Below, piece by piece: positions 16,850 through 25,855 of a DNA stretch of 52,993 nt (within the stretch, counting starts at the first letter, position 1; every line of letters starts with the position of its first letter). This DNA comes from Streptomyces mesophilus. GTDB lineage: Bacteria > Actinomycetota > Actinomycetes > Streptomycetales > Streptomycetaceae. The stretch is from the NCBI RefSeq assembly GCF_011044995.1, contig NZ_JAAKZW010000024.1, positions 1 through 52,993 of the forward strand, in the 5' to 3' direction. Below the pieces are notes generated by a model. That model did no database searches. It saw nothing but the letters and a program-made list of their open reading frames with translations, and was not told the DNA's origin. A program made the translations under genes and the position numbers.

Positions 16850-17273
16850 CCGGGCCGACCCGTTCCTGGCGTTCCGGTTCGAGGTACGCCTTGACGACCT
16901 GCCGGTCGGCGGGTTCTCGGACTGCGGCGGGCTCGCGGTCGAAACCGAGTTCTTCGACTACCCGGCCGGCGGCGTCAACGACCACCTGCTGCGCTTCCCG
17001 GGCCGCAGCCGGCAGGTCAACCTGGTCCTCAAACGCGGCATCGTGGACCGCCTGCTGTGGGACTGGCACGCCGACCTGGTCCGTGGTGTCGTGCGCTTCC
17101 GCAACGGAACCGTCGTGGTGCGCGACCCGTCGGGAACGATCGCTCAGCTGCGGTTCGAGTTCCGCCGGGCGCTGCCGGTCAAGTGGACCGGCCCCGAACT
17201 GTCCGCCGGCGGTGGGCAGGTGGCCGTGGAGTCGCTCGAGATCGCCCATCACGGTCTGGATCGGAGGGCCTGA
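16833..17273 (+). CDS. Second tube protein (Afp5/Pvc5-like)
   Basis: The 146-residue protein has the same tail-tube fold as the main tube protein: DPFLAFRFEVRLDDLPVGGF, CGGLAVETEFFDYPAGG, LVLKRGIVDRLLWDWHADL, and LEIAHHGLDRRA at the end. In Afp/PVC the second tube protein joins tube to baseplate. I chose GTG 16833 because GAGGAGG lies eight bases upstream. GTG 16824 would place its own start inside that site. It overlaps the second sheath gene by 17 bases. Confidence 0.9.
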   Translation: MAATASRADPFLAFRFEVRLDDLPVGGFSDCGGLAVETEFFDYPAGGVNDHLLRFPGRSRQVNLVLKRGIVDRLLWDWHADLVRGVVRFRNGTVVVRDPSGTIAQLRFEFRRALPVKWTGPELSAGGGQVAVESLEIAHHGLDRRA

Positions 17274-17275
17274 GG

Positions 17276-17476
17276 ATGCCGCTGCACATCGGCTCGGTCA
17301 CCGCGGACGTCACCGTCCTCGACGGTGAGCTGCCGCTCAGTGAACGCCAGCTCGGCCAGGTCGCCGAGGCGGTGCTCCGGCTGCTCGCCGCCCGCGAGCG
17401 GGACCGCCTGCGACAGCGCGAGTCCACCCTGATCTCCCGCAGCGCGCAGCCGTCTTCACCGGTGAAGGAGGGCTGA
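17276..17476 (+). CDS. Small eCIS protein in the Afp6/Pvc6 position
   Basis: This encodes 66 residues, starting two bases after the tube stop and ending three bases before the LysM gene. The first part is strand-like (MPLHIGSVTADVTV), then a helical part (LGQVAEAVLRLLAARERDRLRQR). Afp and PVC loci have a ~60-residue protein at exactly this position between the second tube protein and the LysM baseplate protein, so the assignment rests on size and synteny rather than a motif. Confidence 0.75.
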   Translation: MPLHIGSVTADVTVLDGELPLSERQLGQVAEAVLRLLAARERDRLRQRESTLISRSAQPSSPVKEG

Positions 17477-17479
17477 GTC

Positions 17480-18166
17480 ATGGCGCTGGTCTCCGCACTT
17501 GTCGAGATCCTCGACCGTGACGCCGTCGACCCCGGGCGAGGGCTGACCCGCTTCATCCCGGTCCAGTTCAACCCGACCGAATACACCCTCAGCAAGGGCG
17601 CGCAGATTGCCGAGATCGCGATCCCCGGGCTCGACGCACCGGTCCTGCAGTTCATCCGGGGCCAGAGCCGAACCCTGAAAGTGGACCTGTTCTTCGACAC
17701 TACGCAGAGCGGGATGGACGACGGCGGCGTCGACGTGCGGACCTTGACGAACGGGTTCGCCGAACTGGTCCGCATCCAGCCCAAGACACACGCTCCGCCA
17801 CGGATCCGGATCACCTGGGGCGCCGGTCTCTCGTTCAAGGCGATCGTCGAAGCGGTCGACCAGAAGTTCACCCTGTTCACGCCGGGCGGAGTGCCGCTGC
17901 GGGCCACCTTGAGCGTGGCGATGAGGGAATACCGCACGCTCGAGGAGCAGTTGGCCGAACTCAATCTGCAGTCCACGGACCACACCAGGACCCGGGTCAC
18001 CGCCGAGCGGGACACTTTGTCGTCGATCGCCTACGAGGAGTACGGCGATCCGCGCGACTGGCGGCTGCTCGCGGACGCCAACCCGGCCATCGACGATCCG
18101 ACCGCGCCCCCGGTCGGCACCCGGATCGTGGTGCCGGCGGTGCAGGACAGGGCGGCGCCGCGATGA
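17480..18166 (+). CDS. cis7: LysM-containing baseplate protein (Afp7/Pvc7, gp53-like)
   Basis: The 228-residue protein opens with a tube/baseplate initiator fold containing FIPVQFNPTEYTLSKGAQIAEI and LKVDLFFDTT. It ends in a LysM module (RVTAERDTLSSIAYEEYGDPRDWRLLADANP, given here in parts: RDTLSSIAYEEYGDP and WRLLADANPAIDD). In related particles this protein attaches the tube to the spike. It overlaps the spike gene by four bases (ATGA). Confidence 0.92.
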   Translation: MALVSALVEILDRDAVDPGRGLTRFIPVQFNPTEYTLSKGAQIAEIAIPGLDAPVLQFIRGQSRTLKVDLFFDTTQSGMDDGGVDVRTLTNGFAELVRIQPKTHAPPRIRITWGAGLSFKAIVEAVDQKFTLFTPGGVPLRATLSVAMREYRTLEEQLAELNLQSTDHTRTRVTAERDTLSSIAYEEYGDPRDWRLLADANPAIDDPTAPPVGTRIVVPAVQDRAAPR

Positions 18167-19275
18167 CCACGACAGCGCAGCCCGTCACCACCGCCGGAGA
18201 CTTCTATGTGCCCGCTTTCGAACTGCGGCTGCGTGGCCGTCCGGTGGCCCGCGACGTGGTCCGTGACGTCGTCTCGGTGACCTACAAGGACAACATCGCG
18301 GAGATCGACAGCTTCGAAGTCGTGATCAACAACTGGGACTCGGTGGGCAGGACGTTCAAGTACACCGACGACACGTCGTTCGACCCGGGCGCCGAGATCG
18401 AACTGCGCATGGGCTATCGAGGGCAGGGCGGGCCGCAGTTGATGACGAGCGGTGAGATCACCGCGCTGCGTCCGGCCTTCCCGTCGGGCGGACAGCCGAC
18501 GCTGAGCATCAGCGGCCTGAACGTGCTGCATCGGTTCCGTGGCGAGCAGCGCTCGCAGGCCTTCGTCGACAAGACCGACTCTCAGATCGCCAAGGCGGTC
18601 GGCCGCACGCTCGGCGTCAAGGTTCGTACCGCACCGCAGCACGAGCCCGTGCACACCTATCTGCTGATGGACAACACGTATCCCCTTGTCTTCCTGATGG
18701 ACCGCGCACGCGCCAACGGCTACGACCTGGTGGTCGACGAACTGGGCGGGCAGCGGCCGCAGTTGTACTTCGGGCCGTCCACCGAGATCCGGCGGGCCTC
18801 CTACGAACTCGTCTACGGCCGCTCGTTGATCGAGTTCCAGCCCGAACTCACCACCGCGGGACAGGTCGGCGAGGTGGTGGTCCGCGGCTGGGACCCGGTC
18901 CGCAGGGAGAAGATCGAGTACCGGGCAGGCCAGGGCGAACTCGCCACGGACGGCCTCGGCCGCGGGGTGACCCCGGGCATACGGAGGTCGTACCAGGACC
19001 GCAAGGAGATCGTCGCCACCCGGATCGTGGACAGTCCTGCCGAGGCACGGCAGGTGGCCAGGGACACCCTGCAACGGATCGCCCACGGGCTGGTCACCGC
19101 GACCGGCTCCACCGTCGGGCTGCCGAAACTGCGGGCCGGGAGCGTCATCGAGATCGCCGGACTCGGCGAGCGCTTCTCCGGGCGGTACTTCGTCACGGAG
19201 ACCACCCACACGATCGGCGACGCCGGCTACACCACGCAGTTCGGCTGCCGGCGCGAAGAGGTGAAGGGGACCTGA
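18163..19275 (+). CDS. cis8: Spike base protein (VgrG N-terminal/gpD-like part of Afp8)
   Basis: The 370-residue protein has the gp27/late-control-D fold: FYVPAFELRLRGRPV, VVSVTYKDNIAEIDSFEV, IELRMGYRG, LSISGLNVLHRFRGE and the closing FSGRYFVTETTHTIGDAGY. It normally forms the trimeric hub on which the needle sits. In Afp and PVC the hub and the gp5-like needle are one protein; here the needle is the next gene, starting one base after this stop. Confidence 0.92.
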   Translation: MTTTAQPVTTAGDFYVPAFELRLRGRPVARDVVRDVVSVTYKDNIAEIDSFEVVINNWDSVGRTFKYTDDTSFDPGAEIELRMGYRGQGGPQLMTSGEITALRPAFPSGGQPTLSISGLNVLHRFRGEQRSQAFVDKTDSQIAKAVGRTLGVKVRTAPQHEPVHTYLLMDNTYPLVFLMDRARANGYDLVVDELGGQRPQLYFGPSTEIRRASYELVYGRSLIEFQPELTTAGQVGEVVVRGWDPVRREKIEYRAGQGELATDGLGRGVTPGIRRSYQDRKEIVATRIVDSPAEARQVARDTLQRIAHGLVTATGSTVGLPKLRAGSVIEIAGLGERFSGRYFVTETTHTIGDAGYTTQFGCRREEVKGT

Positions 19276-19276
19276 G

Positions 19277-19852
19277 ATGCAGCGCAGCACGCTGGTGACC
19301 GCGATCGTGGACGACCTCGACGATCCGTTGGGCCTCGGCCGGATCCGGGTGCGCTTTCCCCTGCTCGACGATCAGGTGTCCAACTGGGCGCGCCTCGTGT
19401 CGGCCGGGGCCGGGAACGAACGCGGCGCTTTCTTCCGGCCGGAGTTCGGCGACGAGGTGATCGTCGGTTTCGAGCACGACGACCCGCGTCGGCCGTACGT
19501 CCTCGGCGGTGTCTGGAGCGTGCCCGCCCCGCCGCCGCCGGACCAGAAGGCGACCGACAACAACCTGCGGCAGATCGTCACCCGCAGCGGGCACGTCTTG
19601 TGCTTCGACGACGGAAAGGGCGCCGAGCGGATACGGCTCGTCGCAGCAGGTGGCGACCAGGAGATCGTGCTCGAGACTGCCAAGGGCCGGATCGAGGTCA
19701 CCGCGAAGAAGGGCGACATCGTGGTGAAAGCGTCCGCGGGCACGGTCGAGGTGACCAGTTCCGGCAATCTCACCGTCTCGGCGGGCGGAGATCTGTCGAT
19801 CAAAGCCACCGGCGCCCTGAAGCTCTCCGGCTCCACCGTCGACATCAACTAG
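19277..19852 (+). CDS. Spike needle protein (gp5/gpV-like OB fold plus beta-helix)
   Basis: The 191-residue protein has an OB fold (IVDDLDDPLGLGRIRVRFPLL, ARLVSAGAGNERGAFFRPEFGDEVIVGF, GGVWS; all cited in short pieces) followed by a needle of alternating strands ending KGDIVVKASAGTVEVTSSG and LSIKATGALKLSGS. This is the C-terminal half of a VgrG-type spike, encoded separately from its hub. It is followed by the PAAR tip gene, as expected for spike plus tip. The repeated valine/threonine ladder of about 70 residues gives a short trimeric needle. Confidence 0.9.
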   Translation: MQRSTLVTAIVDDLDDPLGLGRIRVRFPLLDDQVSNWARLVSAGAGNERGAFFRPEFGDEVIVGFEHDDPRRPYVLGGVWSVPAPPPPDQKATDNNLRQIVTRSGHVLCFDDGKGAERIRLVAAGGDQEIVLETAKGRIEVTAKKGDIVVKASAGTVEVTSSGNLTVSAGGDLSIKATGALKLSGSTVDIN

Positions 19853-19862
19853 GGGGCCCGCG

Positions 19863-20246
19863 ATGGGAATGCCCGCAGCAAAGCAGGGGGACCGGGTGAC
19901 CGCCGTGGATCTGCACCTGATCCAGCCGCTCAACGGGCCGACGGTCACTGTGCCGCACGCCTTCAGCGGTGTCCTGACGCAGCAGTTGAGTCCCGACGTA
20001 CGCATCATGGGCCGGGCCGCGGCCACCGTCGGGTCGGTGGCAGTGAACACCCCGCCGCACCTTCCGCAGGGCGGCCTCTTCGTCAATCCGCCGGCCAACC
20101 GCGGGACCGTCACGGCCGGGAGTGCGCGCGTACGCATCAACGGGCGCGCCGCGGCCCGCAGCGGCGACTCCGCGCAGACGTGCGCCGACCCGCCCAACCC
20201 GGGAGGCAAGGTCGTGGCCGCCGGCACGGTCCGGATCGGGGGCTGA
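19863..20246 (+). CDS. cis10: PAAR-type spike tip protein (Afp10/Pvc10)
   Basis: The 127-residue protein starts MGMPAAKQGDRVTAVD, contains two PAAR-like repeats (RIMGRAAATVGS, RINGRAAARSGD) and ends with a Cys-containing segment and GGKVVAAGTVRIGG. PAAR proteins sharpen the tip and hold a metal ion on His/Cys residues; candidate ligands are the His in DLHLI and the single Cys in QTCAD. It starts 10 bp after the needle stop. Confidence 0.9.
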   Translation: MGMPAAKQGDRVTAVDLHLIQPLNGPTVTVPHAFSGVLTQQLSPDVRIMGRAAATVGSVAVNTPPHLPQGGLFVNPPANRGTVTAGSARVRINGRAAARSGDSAQTCADPPNPGGKVVAAGTVRIGG

Positions 20247-20250
20247 GGCC

Positions 20251-20667
20251 ATGAACGATTTCCTGGGCCGGGGCTGGGCCTATCCGATCGCACCGGCGGC
20301 GCGCGGTCCGCGCTATGCCGACGGCGCCGACAAGATACGGCAGAGTATCTGGCTGATCCTGAGCACGGCGCAGGGCGAGCGGCCGATGCTGCCCGACTTC
20401 GGCTGTGGCATCCACGAACTGGTCTTCGCGGCCAACACCGCGGCCCTGCGCGGCCTCGTCGCCGCCGAGGTACGCGATGCGCTGACCCGCTGGGAACCCC
20501 GCGTCGACGTGCTCGACGTCGATGTCGAGACCCCGGAGGACGCTCGCGACCGGATCGTCATCTCGATCGGCTGCCGGATCCGCGAGAACAACGCGGCCCT
20601 GAACCTCGTCTACCCGTTCTTCCTCGCCGAGGGCGTCCCACTGGGCGGTGGTCGCGATGGCGCTTGA
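20251..20667 (+). CDS. cis9: Baseplate wedge protein, GPW/gp25-like (Afp9/Pvc9)
   Basis: The 138-residue protein contains the gp25 signature: ADKIRQSIWLILSTAQGERPM, LPDFGCGIHELVFA and VDVLDVDVETPEDARDRIVI in order, with the EPR-like WEPRV motif. It joins sheath to wedge. The start is ATG 20251, four bases after the PAAR stop. Its last 11 bases overlap the following gene. Confidence 0.93.
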   Translation: MNDFLGRGWAYPIAPAARGPRYADGADKIRQSIWLILSTAQGERPMLPDFGCGIHELVFAANTAALRGLVAAEVRDALTRWEPRVDVLDVDVETPEDARDRIVISIGCRIRENNAALNLVYPFFLAEGVPLGGGRDGA

Positions 20668-22567
20668 ACCGCCGAACCTGGACGACCGCACCTTCGAGCA
20701 GATCAAGCAGGAGATGCTGCTGCGCATCCCGCGCTACACCCCCGAGTGGACCGACTGGAACGAGTCCGATCCCGGCGTCACCCTCATCGAGACGTTCGCC
20801 TGGCTGGCCGAGACGATCGGCTACCGCCTCAACCGGGCCCCGGAACGCTGTCTGCTGACCTTCCTGCACGTCCTCGGGGTCACCCCGATCGCCGCGGCGC
20901 CGGCCCGTACCGATCTCACCTTCACCGTACGGCCGGGGGAGACAACACCTGTTGATGTCCCGGCGCGCACCACCGTCGCCTCGGATGTGCAAACGCCGGA
21001 CGGACCGATCGTCTTCGAGACCGAGCGAGGAATCGAACTGCTGCCGTTGCGGCTGCAGAGCGTCCAAGTCGCTGGCCTCACCGGTTTCGAACTCTTCACC
21101 GTGGACGGCCCGGCGCCACCGCCCCTGCGTCCGTTCGGCGCCGCCCCGCAGCAAGGCAGCGCCTGCTACCTGGGGTTCGGACCGGCCGACGCGCCCGTGA
21201 CGTTTCCCGACCAGATCACCTTCCTTGTGAGCCCTGCCGACCGGCCCGGAGCGCTGCCCGTCGATGCCCGTCTGCAGTGGGAGTACCGGGCCGCGGGCTC
21301 GGACCGGTGGAGCCCGCTCGACACCTTTGAGGACGGGACGCGGTCCTTCACCCGCCACGGATACGTGCGGATCGCCGGGCCGCGCAACAGTGTCGCGGTG
21401 GCCGGCATCGGCCGCGAACCCCGGCCACTGCACTGGCTGCGGTGCCGGCTCGCCGGCGGACGGTACGCCGCAGGGCAGGAACCGGTCATCGATCTGCTCC
21501 GGTACAACACGGTGGAGGCCGTGAGCCTGACCACCGTGACGGACGAACTCGCCGGACAGAGCGACGGCCGCACCGGCCAACTGGTGCGCCTGCGCAACCG
21601 GCCCGTACAGGCGGACACCGTGGCCGTCACCACACGCTCGCCCGAGGCCGAGGCCGAAAGCGATGAGGAGCCTTGGCAGGTCGTGCCCGACCTGGTCACG
21701 TCCGGTCCGCAGGACCGCCATGTCGTCCTCGACGCGAGCCGCGGCGAACTGCACTTCGGCGACGGCCGCAACGGCCAGGTACCGGTCGCGGGGTTCGATC
21801 TCCTGGTCTCCTACCGGTTCGGCGGGACCGCCCTGGCCAACGTTCCCGCGGGCGCCGTCACCACCCTGCAGACCGCTCCGGCCGGTGTGGAGGCGGTGAC
21901 CAATCTGCGCGGGGCCGAGGCCGGACGCGACGAGGAGAGTGCCGAAGAACTCCGCGAGCACGCGGCGTCGCGACTGCGCACCCTGGGTCGCGCGGTCACC
22001 GCGGAGGACTACCGGCAACTGGCCGGGGCGGTCGGCGGTGTCGCCGATGCCGTCGCGATCGAACGGCACCATCCGCAGTACCCGGGCATCGACGTCCCCG
22101 GCGCCGTCACCGTCGCGGTCCTTCCCGCACTGCAGACCCGCATGCCCTACGCCTCCCCAGAGTTGCTCGACGCGGTCGCCACGGCACTCGACCGGGTACG
22201 CACGATCGGCACCGAACTGTTCGTACGCAGCGCCAGGTTCGTCGAGGTCGCCGTCACGGCGGTCGTGGAGGTGGAGCCGTACGCGAACTTCGGCGAGATC
22301 CGGGCGGAGGTGCTGCGCCGTATCGACGAGCGGCTGTCGCCACGGGCCGCCGACGGGACGAGCCGGTTCGGGCGGGACTTCTTCCCCACCGCGCTGTTCG
22401 GCGCTGTACAGCCGATACCGGGCGTGATCGCCGTACCGCTCCTGACAGTTGCCGTGGACGGAACGGACCGTCCCGACATCGCCGAACAGGTGGTCATCGA
22501 GGCCGACCAGCTCGCCGTGCGGGCGGCCGACCACCACATCACGGTGCGGCCGAGGAGGGACCGATGA
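20657..22567 (+). CDS. cis11: Putative baseplate assembly protein (Afp11/Pvc11, gp6/J-like)
   Basis: The 636-residue protein opens with LEPPNLDDRTFEQIKQEMLLRIPRYTPEW (cited for order: PPNLDDRTFEQ, then IPRYTPEWTDWNESDPG), the usual start of this family. It continues with ETFAWLAETIGYRLNRAPE and contains baseplate-J segments such as LRTLGRAVTAEDYRQLAG and a C-terminal TALFGAVQPIPGV. It forms the wedge ring of the baseplate. I chose ATG 20657 over GTG 20648. It overlaps genes on both sides by 11 and 4 bases. Confidence 0.93.
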   Translation: MALEPPNLDDRTFEQIKQEMLLRIPRYTPEWTDWNESDPGVTLIETFAWLAETIGYRLNRAPERCLLTFLHVLGVTPIAAAPARTDLTFTVRPGETTPVDVPARTTVASDVQTPDGPIVFETERGIELLPLRLQSVQVAGLTGFELFTVDGPAPPPLRPFGAAPQQGSACYLGFGPADAPVTFPDQITFLVSPADRPGALPVDARLQWEYRAAGSDRWSPLDTFEDGTRSFTRHGYVRIAGPRNSVAVAGIGREPRPLHWLRCRLAGGRYAAGQEPVIDLLRYNTVEAVSLTTVTDELAGQSDGRTGQLVRLRNRPVQADTVAVTTRSPEAEAESDEEPWQVVPDLVTSGPQDRHVVLDASRGELHFGDGRNGQVPVAGFDLLVSYRFGGTALANVPAGAVTTLQTAPAGVEAVTNLRGAEAGRDEESAEELREHAASRLRTLGRAVTAEDYRQLAGAVGGVADAVAIERHHPQYPGIDVPGAVTVAVLPALQTRMPYASPELLDAVATALDRVRTIGTELFVRSARFVEVAVTAVVEVEPYANFGEIRAEVLRRIDERLSPRAADGTSRFGRDFFPTALFGAVQPIPGVIAVPLLTVAVDGTDRPDIAEQVVIEADQLAVRAADHHITVRPRRDR

Positions 22568-24618
22568 CGACGACCACGACGATCGCGCCGGGCTCCTGGT
22601 GGTTCGGGCGGTGCCGCCAGGCCTGGCCGACCGCGACTGCCGAGCAGGTAGCCGTCGGTGACCGCCTCACGCTGCCCGCGAACCCCGATGGTCCCCGCTC
22701 GCTGCGGTCCGCCGACCGCACCCTGGGCGGACTCGTCCTGCCGCCGACCCTGGCCACGGACGGCCGGACGGTCTGGCTGCTCGACCAAGTCGACGTGGTT
22801 CTCAGGTGGTTCGACCCCGCCACCGACCGGTTCCTGAAGGTGCCGGGCTGGGGCGGCGACTCCAGCGGAGCGCACAGGTTCGGCCCGCGCACGGTGCTTG
22901 CCGCGCTCGCCGGTCACCTCGCGCTCGCCGACCCGGACCGGACCGGCCTCGTGGTGGTGTCCACCGCCGCGATGACCGTACGGGCCGTGCTCGACCTGCG
23001 CGAGCGCCGCCCGGTCGCGGTCTGCGGACACGCCGACCGGTTCTACGTGCTCGACGACCGTGGCGAAGTGCGGGTGACGACCGCCCGGATGGACCGCTTC
23101 GACCTCCTGCCGCGGCCGAAGTGGCGCCCGGCCGGATCCTGGAGCCGGCTGGCCGTCGACGACGCCGGGCGTGCGCTGCTTGTCGACCCGGACGCCTCGC
23201 TGATCACCGGTCCGGACGCGACGGCGGTCCACACCGCCGACGCGGTACGCGACCGGTTCAGCGCCCCACCGTTGAGCGTGGAGCGCGCGGGCAGGTTCCG
23301 GGTGCCCGCACGCTTTCGGATCACCGGCCGCGACGCGAGCCAGTGGTTCGACGCCCGCGGCCGGCCGACGCGGACGAGCCACGCGGAACAGTACGGGGAG
23401 CCTCCGTACCGCAGGAGCGGCACCTGGAGCGCAGAGCCCCTGGACGGCGGCGCACCGGGCTGCCGGTGGCGGCGGCTGACCGTCACCGCGCACATCCCCG
23501 CGGGCTGCTCGGTGACCGTCGAGACGTACACGAGCGACGAGGCGTTCACACCGGCCGAGGTCCCGGCCGAGGCCTGGAGCCGACCGCACGAGCTCGATGC
23601 CGATGCCGCCGACACCGAAGCCGATGCCGACCGGACCTCCGACTTTGCCGTGCTCTCGCCGCGCGGCCGCTTCCTCGGCCTGCGGATCGGGTTGCGCGGA
23701 GACGGCTGGAGCACACCGTCGGCCGACGAAGTCCTGGTGGAGCCGGAGGGCCGAGGCCTGGAGAACCTGCTCCCCGCGGTCTACCGCGGCGACGATCCGG
23801 ACGCCGATTTCCTACGCCGGTACCTGGCCGTCTTCGCCTTCGAACTCGACGCGGTGGAACAGTACTTGCGCACGCTGCCGGCGCGCTTCTCGCCGCGTGC
23901 GGTGCCCGAGCAATGGCTCGACGCGCTCGCGGCCGAGCTCGGCGTACCGCTGGAACGCGAGTGGGAGGTCGGCCGGCGCCGGCAGCTGCTGGAGGCCGCG
24001 CCGGGCCTGTATCGCGAGCGCGGTACTCCGGCCGCTCTGCGCGCCATGCTCCACGCCCACCTGCGTGCCGCGTCCGACCGGGTGCTCCCGCCGTATCTGC
24101 CCGCGCTCGTGGAAGGTTTCCGGGAACGCCCCGGCGCGTTGCTCGGCCGGGTGCATCTGCCGCTGCCCGCAGGCGTGCGGATGTGGAGCGACGGCGTCGT
24201 GGACCGGCCGGTGCTCGGCAGCCCCGGGCGGCGCGAGCCGATCCGGCTCGTCTCGGTCGGCGACCGGCCTACCGACCGCTTCCGTGTCCACGCACATCGT
24301 TTCAAGGTCGTCGTGCCGCGCCCGCTGCTGCCCGACGACACCGCACGGGAACGCTTCGAGCGGCTGATCGCCTCCGAGAAGCCCGCTCATGTGGCCCACG
24401 AGCTGGTCCTGGTCGAACCCCGCGCCGTGGTCGGCGCGCAGGGCCTGCTGGGTGTCGACACCATCGTCGGCGCCTGGCCCGACGCCCGGCTCGTACGGCC
24501 GGGCTGCGCCGGACCCGTGCTGGGCATCGGTCTGCGCCTGGCGACGCGAACTCCCGCCGCCCGGCCGCCCGCTGTCGGCCGCGGCGCCCGGGCCGGTCTG
24601 AGCACGGTCTTGCTCTAG
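22564..24618 (+). CDS. cis12: Baseplate/tail protein (Afp12/Pvc12, gp7/P2 gpI-like)
   Basis: The 684-residue protein has a variable N-terminal half rich in strands, partly propeller-like (WLLDQVDVVLRWFDPAT, RFYVLDDRGEV). A conserved C-terminal phage tail domain follows: LENLLPAVYRGDDPDADFL, RYLAVFAFELDAVEQYL and YRERGTPAALRAML. In Afp/PVC it forms the outer wedge together with protein 11. It starts in the stop codon of protein 11 (ATGA). The stop codon lies in a 15-bp sequence that is duplicated just downstream. Confidence 0.9.
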   Translation: MTTTTTIAPGSWWFGRCRQAWPTATAEQVAVGDRLTLPANPDGPRSLRSADRTLGGLVLPPTLATDGRTVWLLDQVDVVLRWFDPATDRFLKVPGWGGDSSGAHRFGPRTVLAALAGHLALADPDRTGLVVVSTAAMTVRAVLDLRERRPVAVCGHADRFYVLDDRGEVRVTTARMDRFDLLPRPKWRPAGSWSRLAVDDAGRALLVDPDASLITGPDATAVHTADAVRDRFSAPPLSVERAGRFRVPARFRITGRDASQWFDARGRPTRTSHAEQYGEPPYRRSGTWSAEPLDGGAPGCRWRRLTVTAHIPAGCSVTVETYTSDEAFTPAEVPAEAWSRPHELDADAADTEADADRTSDFAVLSPRGRFLGLRIGLRGDGWSTPSADEVLVEPEGRGLENLLPAVYRGDDPDADFLRRYLAVFAFELDAVEQYLRTLPARFSPRAVPEQWLDALAAELGVPLEREWEVGRRRQLLEAAPGLYRERGTPAALRAMLHAHLRAASDRVLPPYLPALVEGFRERPGALLGRVHLPLPAGVRMWSDGVVDRPVLGSPGRREPIRLVSVGDRPTDRFRVHAHRFKVVVPRPLLPDDTARERFERLIASEKPAHVAHELVLVEPRAVVGAQGLLGVDTIVGAWPDARLVRPGCAGPVLGIGLRLATRTPAARPPAVGRGARAGLSTVLL

Positions 24619-24644
24619 TTGGTCACAGGCTTGCTCTAGTTGGT
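24609..24644 (+). repeat. 21-bp tandem duplication across a stop codon
   Basis: CTTGCTCTAGTTGGT occurs at 24609-24623 and again at 24630-24644. The first copy contains the TAG stop of the baseplate gene and the second repeats the same stop a few bases before the next ribosome-binding site. It lengthens the gap to 40 bp, unusual in this tightly packed operon. Confidence 0.85.
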
Positions 24645-24658
24645 GAGGAGAAGGACGG

Positions 24659-25855
24659 ATGGGTCGCATCGCCGAGGTCGCCGAGTCGTTCCGGCACCGG
24701 GTCCCGACGACCCGGCTGCGCTGGTTCACCGGCCGCTTCATCACTGCGCGGGACCTGACGGACGAGCAGGACTACCACGTCGCCCGTCACCGACTGCACA
24801 ACCGTCTGCTGCACGGCTGGGGCACGGTCTGCGGTCTGGAGGTGCGGCCGCACGAGCGGGCGGAGTGCGGACACGAGTGGGTGCATGTCGAGCCCGGGAT
24901 AGCCATCGACTGCATGGGCCGCGAGATCGTGCTGCCTCACCGGGAAGGCGTCCACTGGGCAATCGACCCCGAACGGACCCAGGACGAGGACGCGTTGGCC
25001 GTTCTCTGTATCCGCTACGGCGAGTGCCTGGCCGAGCCGTTGCCCGCCATCGTGGCCGACTGCTCGTCCGCGACCGGGACCGAACCGGGACGGGTCGTCG
25101 AACAGTGGGAGTTCGAGCTGCACCCGGTGACCGCGGACGTCGACGACGAGTGGACGCGGCTGCTGCGACAGGGCCCCGGAACAGCGCCCGGCGCACCCAA
25201 GGACTGCGCCGACGGGTGCGGTCGGCAGCCGTGCCGGGGCGGATGCATCGAGCCGGTCCGCGAGTTCGGCGAATGCGTACCCATAGCGCTGCTGAGCCGG
25301 GGCCGGGGCGAGGCCATCCGGATCGACGTGGACCGCAACGGCACCCGCCGTGATGTGCGACGCACCCTGCCCCCGCCGGTCGCCTACCTCACCCACATCG
25401 TGGCGAGCAGCTGGGAGCACGGTGGTGAGCTCGGCATCGATGAACTCATCGATGAGGGTGGCGAGTTGCGTGTGCGCTTCGACCGCGACCTTGCACCCGC
25501 CGACGGACTGCGCACGGGCGTCAACCAGTTCACGTTCCTCGTCGAGGTCGAGGATTCCACCGGCAGCCGGGAGCGGCTCGACTTCGACGCGGACAACGCC
25601 CCGCGGGTGGAGGACGGTTGCGAGGCGGTCTTCACTATCGACCCGGACGCCCTGCGTCGCTCCGGTCGCCACGGCGGTCTGCCCAAGCTGGTCGGTGACA
25701 CTGTCTTCGTCACCGTGCTCGGCGATCTGATCAAGGACTGTCACGGGATCCCGGTCGACGCCGACTTCCTCGGCACCTTCCCGACCGGGGACGGTATCAA
25801 GGGCGGCGTGCTGCGCAGCTGGTTCTCCGTGACCGAAAGGGGGGCCGGGGCATGA
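24659..25855 (+). CDS. eCIS accessory protein 1 of 4 (tail-fibre slot)
   Basis: The protein has 398 residues. The first ~85 hold a module shared with the next genes: RWFTGRFITARDLTDEQ, then RLHNRLLHGWGTVCGLEV and PGIAIDCMGREIVLP. The middle has a Cys cluster (DCADGCGRQPCRGGC). The C-terminal ~130 residues look like an Ig-like domain ending KDCHGIPVDADFLGTFPTG and GGVLRSWFSV. Proteins of this type occur in bacterial eCIS loci without a fixed name. The gene lies between proteins 12 and 14, where Afp13/Pvc13 tail fibres are encoded, so a role at the baseplate rim is likely. It overlaps the next gene by four bases. Confidence 0.8.
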   Translation: MGRIAEVAESFRHRVPTTRLRWFTGRFITARDLTDEQDYHVARHRLHNRLLHGWGTVCGLEVRPHERAECGHEWVHVEPGIAIDCMGREIVLPHREGVHWAIDPERTQDEDALAVLCIRYGECLAEPLPAIVADCSSATGTEPGRVVEQWEFELHPVTADVDDEWTRLLRQGPGTAPGAPKDCADGCGRQPCRGGCIEPVREFGECVPIALLSRGRGEAIRIDVDRNGTRRDVRRTLPPPVAYLTHIVASSWEHGGELGIDELIDEGGELRVRFDRDLAPADGLRTGVNQFTFLVEVEDSTGSRERLDFDADNAPRVEDGCEAVFTIDPDALRRSGRHGGLPKLVGDTVFVTVLGDLIKDCHGIPVDADFLGTFPTGDGIKGGVLRSWFSVTERGAGA

